DNA of 64,000 nt from a virus. Both the position numbers and the translations under genes were made by a program. The notes beneath the pieces are model-generated. The model worked only from the letters and a program-made list of their open reading frames with translations. It did not search any database and had not been told where the DNA came from. This document shows positions 60,700 to 64,000 of this stretch, piece after piece. The stretch is from positions 1 to 64,000 of the IMG/VR virus record IMGVR_UViG_3300043775_002437; one strand, 5' to 3'. Position 1 is the stretch's first letter; every line of letters starts with the position of its first letter.

Positions 60700-60800
60700 C
60701 TTGCATATTAAATTTATCCTTCCTATATTTGTAGTGTACAATTAAGGTACGTGCCGTGGGAATGGAAGAGTAGACTCCAACCTGGGTTTTATTTTTTTAA
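60700..60800 (+). ncRNA. Candidate small RNA with TTGCATAT-type promoter (element A)
   Basis: CTTGCATAT at the -33 region (60700), 20 bases, then TATATTTG (60724-60731). The predicted transcript passes GTGCCGTGGGAATGGA and AGAGTAGACTCC (60767-60778) and ends near a T-rich run. No ORF. The last 12-mer is the reverse complement of one in repeat B. Confidence 0.4.
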
Positions 60801-60875
60801 TATGCAAGTTTTTTTTTAAAAAAAGTTATTAACAATTTAGTGTTAATAACTTTGAAAAAAAAAAGTGAAAAAAGT

Positions 60876-60906
60876 TTTGGTTATTTAAAATTTATCCCTA
60901 TCTTTG
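60876..60906 (+). promoter_or_regulatory. Host-type promoter
   Basis: TTTG (60876-60879), exactly 19 bases, TATCTTTG (60899-60906). It is followed by an 80-base leader with GAGGATATG and a T-rich stretch before the ATG at 60987. Confidence 0.75.
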
Positions 60907-60986
60907 TATTGTTCAATTGAGGATATGATATGTACTTCGGTTGGGCGTTAGTTCTTTTTTTATTTATTTTTTAATACTTTTTTGTT

Positions 60987-61310
60987 ATGAAAACATTGGT
61001 AAACATTTACGCACAAGTTGAGGAAAACTATGCTGCTCACACGTGGGATGGTCAAGGGGAATGTCCACAACATTGGAAAAAGAAAGGTGGTAAAATCTTT
61101 CAAGTCAACCTTAATGTTGATTACCTTATGTATGACGAGGAACGCTCAATAAACGCTTTCAAACGTCTGCTACAAGACGAGTCTAACGAGGGGTATCGGT
61201 ATACGTATACCGAACACGAAATCGTGTGGCACGAACCTATCGTCTTGAATGACGACAAGTTCTTGGAATACGTGCACGCACAAGCACGTGACGTTGAAGT
61301 TGAGTACTAA
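60987..61310 (+). CDS. Hypothetical early protein
   Basis: 107 residues. Start KTLVNIYAQVEENYAAHTWDGQGECPQHWKKKGG, a cysteine- and tryptophan-bearing segment, then acidic and aromatic residues (EGYRYTYTEHEIVWHEP). Codons here are richer in G and C than in the glycan cluster. Unit with its own promoter and terminator; no family recognised. Confidence 0.6.
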   Translation: MKTLVNIYAQVEENYAAHTWDGQGECPQHWKKKGGKIFQVNLNVDYLMYDEERSINAFKRLLQDESNEGYRYTYTEHEIVWHEPIVLNDDKFLEYVHAQARDVEVEY

Positions 61311-61322
61311 ATGTACAGAAAT
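61310..61322 (+). repeat. AATGTACAGAAAT element copy 1
   Basis: Overlaps the last base of the stop codon. It matches the copy at 63150 over 25 bases with two mismatches. The following bases form the terminator stem. Confidence 0.5.
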
Positions 61323-61324
61323 CT

Positions 61325-61356
61325 GTCCATAGGGTTATACCTTATGGACTTTTTTC
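61325..61356 (+). terminator. Terminator after the 107-residue gene
   Basis: An 11-bp stem (GTCCATAGGGT with ACCTTATGGAC, one G-U), loop of 3, and T-run. Confidence 0.8.
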
Positions 61357-61385
61357 GTTTATATTAATTTTTTTTTGGTTAGGGT

Positions 61386-61416
61386 ATTGTGGGAATCAAA
61401 ATTAATGTTATCTTTG
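61386..61416 (+). promoter_or_regulatory. Host-type promoter
   Basis: ATTG (61386-61389), exactly 19 bases, TATCTTTG (61409-61416); 24 bases to the ATG at 61441. Confidence 0.75.
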
Positions 61417-61440
61417 TAGGGTAATTCAAAATCGTTCTTT

Positions 61441-61659
61441 ATGTTACGTGTAGTTGTAAGACAAGTTGGAAATTGTCTATTAGTTAGGGAAGGTGAAAAA
61501 TTCTTTGCCGAACAAGTTGGAAATGACGTTAGGGCTGACATACCAAAAGTTAAGTATGAACGTCTAAAGATTGAATCTGACGACTTATTTGAGTATCTAA
61601 TACCTATGCTTATTAGAAACGAAATTAGTCGTCCTATCTTTGAAAAATTGGGGGTTTAA
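61441..61659 (+). CDS. Small early protein
   Basis: 72 residues. RVVVRQVGNCLLVREGEKFFAEQVGNDVRAD in a beta-rich opening, then LFEYLIPMLIRNEIS helix. No family recognised. A terminator stem begins inside its last codons. Confidence 0.6.
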   Translation: MLRVVVRQVGNCLLVREGEKFFAEQVGNDVRADIPKVKYERLKIESDDLFEYLIPMLIRNEISRPIFEKLGV

Positions 61660-61673
61660 AAATCCCCTTTTTT
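61650..61673 (+). terminator. Terminator overlapping the stop codon
   Basis: GGGGG-TTT with AAA-TCCCC pairing (one G-U) and a T-run. Confidence 0.7.
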
Positions 61674-61757
61674 ATTTAGTATAGTTCGTTCACGTATGGA
61701 CGTGTCGGAGTCTACTCTCTCACTTTGCTTAGCGACTTGTCTCGACTATCAATCATT
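61668..61757 (-). ncRNA. Candidate small RNA B on the minus strand
   Basis: Promoter TTTG (61793-61796), 20 bases, TATCTTTG (61765-61772) on the minus strand, no ORF downstream. The sequence shares 78 aligned bases with candidate C (61695-61772 against 62376-62453, about 12 substitutions, no gaps). It includes TTGTCAATGATTGATA, AGTAGACTCCGACACGTC and a TTGTC-GACAA stem. The end may be the shared terminator at 61650. Confidence 0.5.
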
Positions 61758-61836
61758 GACAAAACAAAGATAGATAATAGAAATGATATATGCAAACAAT
61801 TATTAAAAATAATTTTATTTTTTTTTTCGTTAAGGT

Positions 61837-61867
61837 ATTGTGGGAATGAAAAAAAGTATTATCTTTG
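61837..61867 (+). promoter_or_regulatory. Host-type promoter
   Basis: ATTG (61837-61840), exactly 19 bases, TATCTTTG (61860-61867); 30 bases to the ATG at 61898. Confidence 0.75.
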
Positions 61868-61897
61868 TAATAAGTTATTCATTTAAATTTTTTCCTT

Positions 61898-62317
61898 ATG
61901 TCACACATTATTTCATCTTCGGCTCTTTTTTCAGTTATCAAGGCTGAAAAAAACAATAGTGGTTCTGATTTCACTATTAAGTCTATTGCTACGGGCAAAG
62001 ACTACACGTATGCTATCTCTCGTTCTAAATTTAAGGGCAATTGGTACACGCATATTAGCGTTGAACAAGAGTACCAAAAATTCGTTCGTTTGGGGTCTTA
62101 TTTCAAGGGTAAGATTTACCAAAAAGGGCAAGTGGTTAACTCGCCATCGGCAACAGCAATTTGTTGGGTGCTTGAAAGGGTTGAACAAAGCAAGTTCGAC
62201 TTGTTGGATGAGAAGGTTCAAGTTATGCATACGGGCAATTGCATACGTTGTGGACGCACGTTAACGGACGCACAATCCATCGAACGTGGGTTAGGTCCGA
62301 CTTGTGCAAGTCTTTAA
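61898..62317 (+). CDS. DUF6011-like zinc protein
   Basis: 139 residues. The C-terminus NCIRCGRTLTDAQSIERGLGPTCASL matches the DUF6011 pattern (C-x2-C-x-x-x-L-T then G-P-x-C). The N-terminal half is beta-rich (YTYAISRSKFKGNWYTHI). Probably DNA- or RNA-related, unproven. Early unit with promoter and terminator. Confidence 0.7.
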   Translation: MSHIISSSALFSVIKAEKNNSGSDFTIKSIATGKDYTYAISRSKFKGNWYTHISVEQEYQKFVRLGSYFKGKIYQKGQVVNSPSATAICWVLERVEQSKFDLLDEKVQVMHTGNCIRCGRTLTDAQSIERGLGPTCASL

Positions 62318-62325
62318 CCGACTGA

Positions 62326-62356
62326 AAAGGGTTCATTAAATGAACTCTTTTTTTTA
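62326..62356 (+). terminator. Terminator after the DUF6011-like gene
   Basis: An 11-bp stem (AAAGGGTTCAT with ATGAACTCTTT, one G-U), loop of 3, and a long T-run. Confidence 0.8.
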
Positions 62357-62438
62357 TTGGCATACGTTAAAAAAGTATAGACGTGTCGGAGTCTAGTCTT
62401 TTGCTTTGGTTAGCAACTTGTCTCGATTATCAATCATT
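62357..62438 (-). ncRNA. Candidate small RNA C on the minus strand
   Basis: Promoter CTTG (62474-62477), 20 bases, GATATTTG (62446-62453) on the minus strand, with the same TTGCATAT at the -33 end as A and B. The transcript would contain TTGTCAATGATTGATAATCG and AGACTAGACTCCGACACGTC, then a T-run near TATACTTTTTT. No ORF. Aligned copy of B. Confidence 0.5.
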
Positions 62439-62689
62439 GACAATACAAATATCGTAATTAGATTTTAGATATGCAAGAAAAAAGTGAATTATTTTTAAAT
62501 TATTTTTTGCTCTTATTTTAATTCGTTTTAAGACGTTTTAAAGTTGTTTTGGTATTATGTATTGGTTTAGTATTTAAAGTTTATTACAAGCAACAATACA
62601 AGCAAAAAAAGAATAAGAATAGTATAAAGATTAATGTTATAAATAAGATTAGATAGGAATAAAAAAAAATAAAAAAAGATTAAAAAATG

Positions 62690-62720
62690 TTTGGTTATTT
62701 AAAAATTATGTTTATCTTTG
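62690..62720 (+). promoter_or_regulatory. Host-type promoter
   Basis: TTTG (62690-62693), exactly 19 bases, TATCTTTG (62713-62720). It has the same T-rich leader type as the gene at 60987. Confidence 0.75.
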
Positions 62721-62777
62721 TATCGTCCAAATGAGGGACAAAAGTTCTTTTTCTTACTTATTTTTTTTCTTTTTGTT

Positions 62778-63038
62778 ATGGAAGCAAATTGTTTTCACGG
62801 AACTGATACGTATGGACGTTCAGTTCAAGTTGGTATACGTCAAGATGGCGTTGCATTCTTCAGAACATATCGTTATAACGGCTATGGTATGGGAATGACC
62901 AAATGGGAAATGTTGAACGATTACGTTCACCAACCATACAAAAGTTCGTCTGCCGTTTATGGCGAAAAGACTCACATCAAGTGGGGCTTTAACGAACTCA
63001 CTGGGTATACCAACCCAAGAATGAGACTACCAAAGTAG
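62778..63038 (+). CDS. Small early protein
   Basis: 86 residues from EANCFHGTDTYGRSVQVG. The frame opens as early as 62718, inside the promoter, but there is no good start before 62778. Tyrosine-, glycine- and arginine-rich (FRTYRYNGYGMGMTKWEM). No family recognised. Its stop codon overlaps the terminator stem. Confidence 0.6.
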   Translation: MEANCFHGTDTYGRSVQVGIRQDGVAFFRTYRYNGYGMGMTKWEMLNDYVHQPYKSSSAVYGEKTHIKWGFNELTGYTNPRMRLPK

Positions 63039-63051
63039 TCTCATTTTTTTT
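63023..63051 (+). terminator. Terminator overlapping the stop codon
   Basis: An 8-bp perfect stem (GAGACTAC with GTAGTCTC), loop CAAA, T-run of nine. Confidence 0.85.
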
Positions 63052-63149
63052 TGTCTTATAATTTACTTATTGTAAGTATTATTATTCAAACATTATATTT
63101 TTTATTTGATAACAACTAATTGATTAAATTAGGGGGTGTGGTGGCAACC

Positions 63150-63183
63150 AATGTACAGAAATATGTACATAGGTCGCACCTAC
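63150..63183. repeat. AATGTACAGAAAT element copy 2 with hairpins
   Basis: ATGTACAGAAATATGTACAT forms a 7-bp inverted repeat; then TAGGT-CGC-ACCTA forms a hairpin. Matches the element at 61310 over about 25 bases with two mismatches. It lies in a gap between genes. Confidence 0.5.
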
Positions 63184-63193
63184 CATTTAGTTA

Positions 63194-63490
63194 TTAATTT
63201 ACATCAATTAAATTTCCGTCCCATTCAACATCATTCAGAAACCATTTACCTTTGGTTTGATTTATTTTTACGTTAGGTAAACCATTTAACCTTTCTTTTG
63301 TTGTTGCCGTTTCATACCCACAATTAGTAATTGATAAGGTTCTTTCGGGGTCGTTGTATTGATAAGCGATTGCGTTGCCAAATAGTTTTAGTATTGTTAC
63401 GTTAGGCAAAACTTCTACACTAGTGTTACCATTTTTAAAAGTTTCAGCATTTAAAAACTTTTCGATTGCTTTTTCAGTAATTGTTCTCAT
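63194..63490 (-). CDS. Small conserved phage/plasmid protein
   Basis: 98 residues. RTITEKAIEKFLNAETFKNGNTSVEV, ITNCGYETATTKERLNGLPNVKINQ and KGKWFLNDVEW match a family I recall from many phages and plasmids as a small protein of unknown role. Start at 63490 is in an A-rich context, with a clear promoter. Confidence 0.65.
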   Translation of the reverse strand: MRTITEKAIEKFLNAETFKNGNTSVEVLPNVTILKLFGNAIAYQYNDPERTLSITNCGYETATTKERLNGLPNVKINQTKGKWFLNDVEWDGNLIDVN

Positions 63491-63514
63491 TGTGTTTATG
63501 TTTATTTGTTTATG

Positions 63515-63560
63515 TAAAGATAGTAAATAAAAATGGTACTACCAAACGATAGTACCATTT
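63515..63560 (-). promoter_or_regulatory. Host-type promoter with overlapping inverted repeat (minus strand)
   Basis: TTTG (63543-63546), 20 bases, TATCTTTA (63515-63522). An 11-bp inverted repeat, AAATGGTACTA (63531-63541) with TAGTACCATTT (63550-63560), spans the -33 box and could be an operator, or the terminator of the upstream gene. Confidence 0.6.
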
Positions 63561-63573
63561 ATTTTAATTTATT

Positions 63574-63957
63574 TTATACGTGTAGTGAATATGCTATTAT
63601 CATATAAACACTATCTTCGACTTCATCTAAATTTAGATTTTCACCTATATAATATTCTTTACCTTTCCATTTTATACATTTGTGGTCGTCCATCATTAGT
63701 TCAACATAGTGGTCTGATTCATTTTCATCAACTTCAATACCATAAGTTTCGATAAACGAATTAACTTCACTATCTTTGACTAAATCATAGTCCAATGTAT
63801 ATTGATTGATATACTCAAAACAATCTTCAATAGTGTTGATTGGTGCGATTCTAAATTTATCGTCATTAGCGATTAAATTAACTTTGTCAATCAATTCTTG
63901 TTTAGAATTTAATGTTGCAAGTTCTTTGTTTTTCTTTGTGTCGATTAAAGTATACAT
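63574..63957 (-). CDS. Hypothetical early protein
   Basis: 127 residues, acidic and aromatic (NQYTLDYDLVKDSEVNSFIETYGIEVDENESDHYVEL). No family recognised. Start at 63957; the upstream promoter is partly outside the window. Confidence 0.6.
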   Translation of the reverse strand: MYTLIDTKKNKELATLNSKQELIDKVNLIANDDKFRIAPINTIEDCFEYINQYTLDYDLVKDSEVNSFIETYGIEVDENESDHYVELMMDDHKCIKWKGKEYYIGENLNLDEVEDSVYMIIAYSLHV

Positions 63958-63978
63958 AGTATTAATTATTTGTTTCCG

Positions 63979-63986
63979 TAAAGATA
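63979..63986 (-). promoter_or_regulatory. -7 box of a host-type promoter (minus strand), -33 outside window
   Basis: TATCTTTA followed by CGGAAACAAATAA, nearly the same downstream sequence as the promoter at 63515-63522, suggesting a shared regulator or a duplicated unit. Confidence 0.55.
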
Positions 63987-64000
63987 GTGAATAGTTTTGA

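Larger units (their letters stand above)
60589..60854. repeat. Cluster of five AAAGTTATTAACAAT-type operator repeats
   Basis: Copies at 60589-60600 (TTAATAACTTTG), 60655-60670 (CAAAGTTATTAACAAT), 60683-60699 (ATTGTTAATAACTTTTG), 60822-60836 (AAAGTTATTAACAAT) and 60841-60854 (TGTTAATAACTTTG). The middle pair and the last pair are inverted repeats. They lie around three promoters in a 417-base region without genes, which is typical of a repressor operator or of replication-protein iterons. Confidence 0.65.

Noticed and set aside
59592-60986. CRISPR array possibility in the repeat-rich region
   Set aside because: The repeats are two tandem copies with no unique spacers of equal size, and no Cas gene is near.
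61359-61541. A minus-strand frame antisense to the gene at 61441
   Set aside because: No promoter, no start context, and the opposite strand has a full promoter, gene and terminator.

Overview
This window is part of the genome of a large, AT-rich, tailed bacteriophage of the T4-like (contractile-tail) group whose host is very probably a member of the Bacteroidota. The phage call rests on a T4-ordered head module on the minus strand: large terminase, portal, two unknown genes, prohead protease, acidic scaffold and gp23-like major capsid protein. A gp5-like baseplate OB-fold protein and a gp55-like late sigma factor support it. The host call rests on many promoters of the form TTTG-N19/20-TAnnTTTG, which is the Bacteroidota housekeeping pattern, and on A-rich start contexts that lack Shine-Dalgarno sequences.

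Layout. (1) 1-11229, plus strand: a tightly overlapping run of about 15 genes for glycan or small-molecule chemistry (nucleotidyltransferases, HAD phosphatases, cupins, class I methyltransferases, several glycosyltransferases, an aldolase-like protein, an SGNH hydrolase, a GDPD-like protein). (2) 11293-15915: PhoH ATPase, a HAD-like protein, two more glycosyltransferases and the late sigma factor. (3) 15990-22248, plus strand: tail and baseplate structural genes, ending in a zinc-ribbon protein with a structured leader. (4) 22529-40494, minus strand: the head module, a set of acidic internal or prohead-core proteins (one apparently joined by a -1 frameshift at an A10 run), thymidylate synthase and a KTSC protein. 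(5) 40604-45018, plus strand: a ClpC-type ATPase, a small zinc peptidase and a mosaic polyprotein-like gene. (6) 45035-59591, mostly minus strand: accessory genes (ABC-type ATPase plus GNAT split at a T9 run, YkuK-like RNase H fold, LRR protein, thioredoxin, lipoprotein, two HNH proteins, LpxH-like phosphoesterase plus glycosyltransferase, PcfJ-like protein, metallopeptidase). (7) 59592-64000: a repeat-rich, probably early-transcribed region with short genes, strong host-type promoters, clustered AAAGTTATTAACAAT operators, a G-rich tract and two 78-bp repeats that look like small RNA genes.

How it fits together. Two promoter classes can be read directly. Early and some middle genes use the host-type TAnnTTTG promoter. 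Virion and many accessory genes carry a strand-polarised ATATTTATAA box, often 10-15 bases before the start codon, which I infer is the late promoter read by the gp55-like sigma. Several otherwise unrelated proteins share an N-terminal or internal amphipathic tag ending in (L/I)-x-E, which matches the T4 prohead-protease consensus. I infer that these are capsid-targeting tags and that several small enzymes, including two zinc peptidases, may be packaged and processed by the gp21-like protease. No tRNA, CRISPR array, transposon or integrase was seen.
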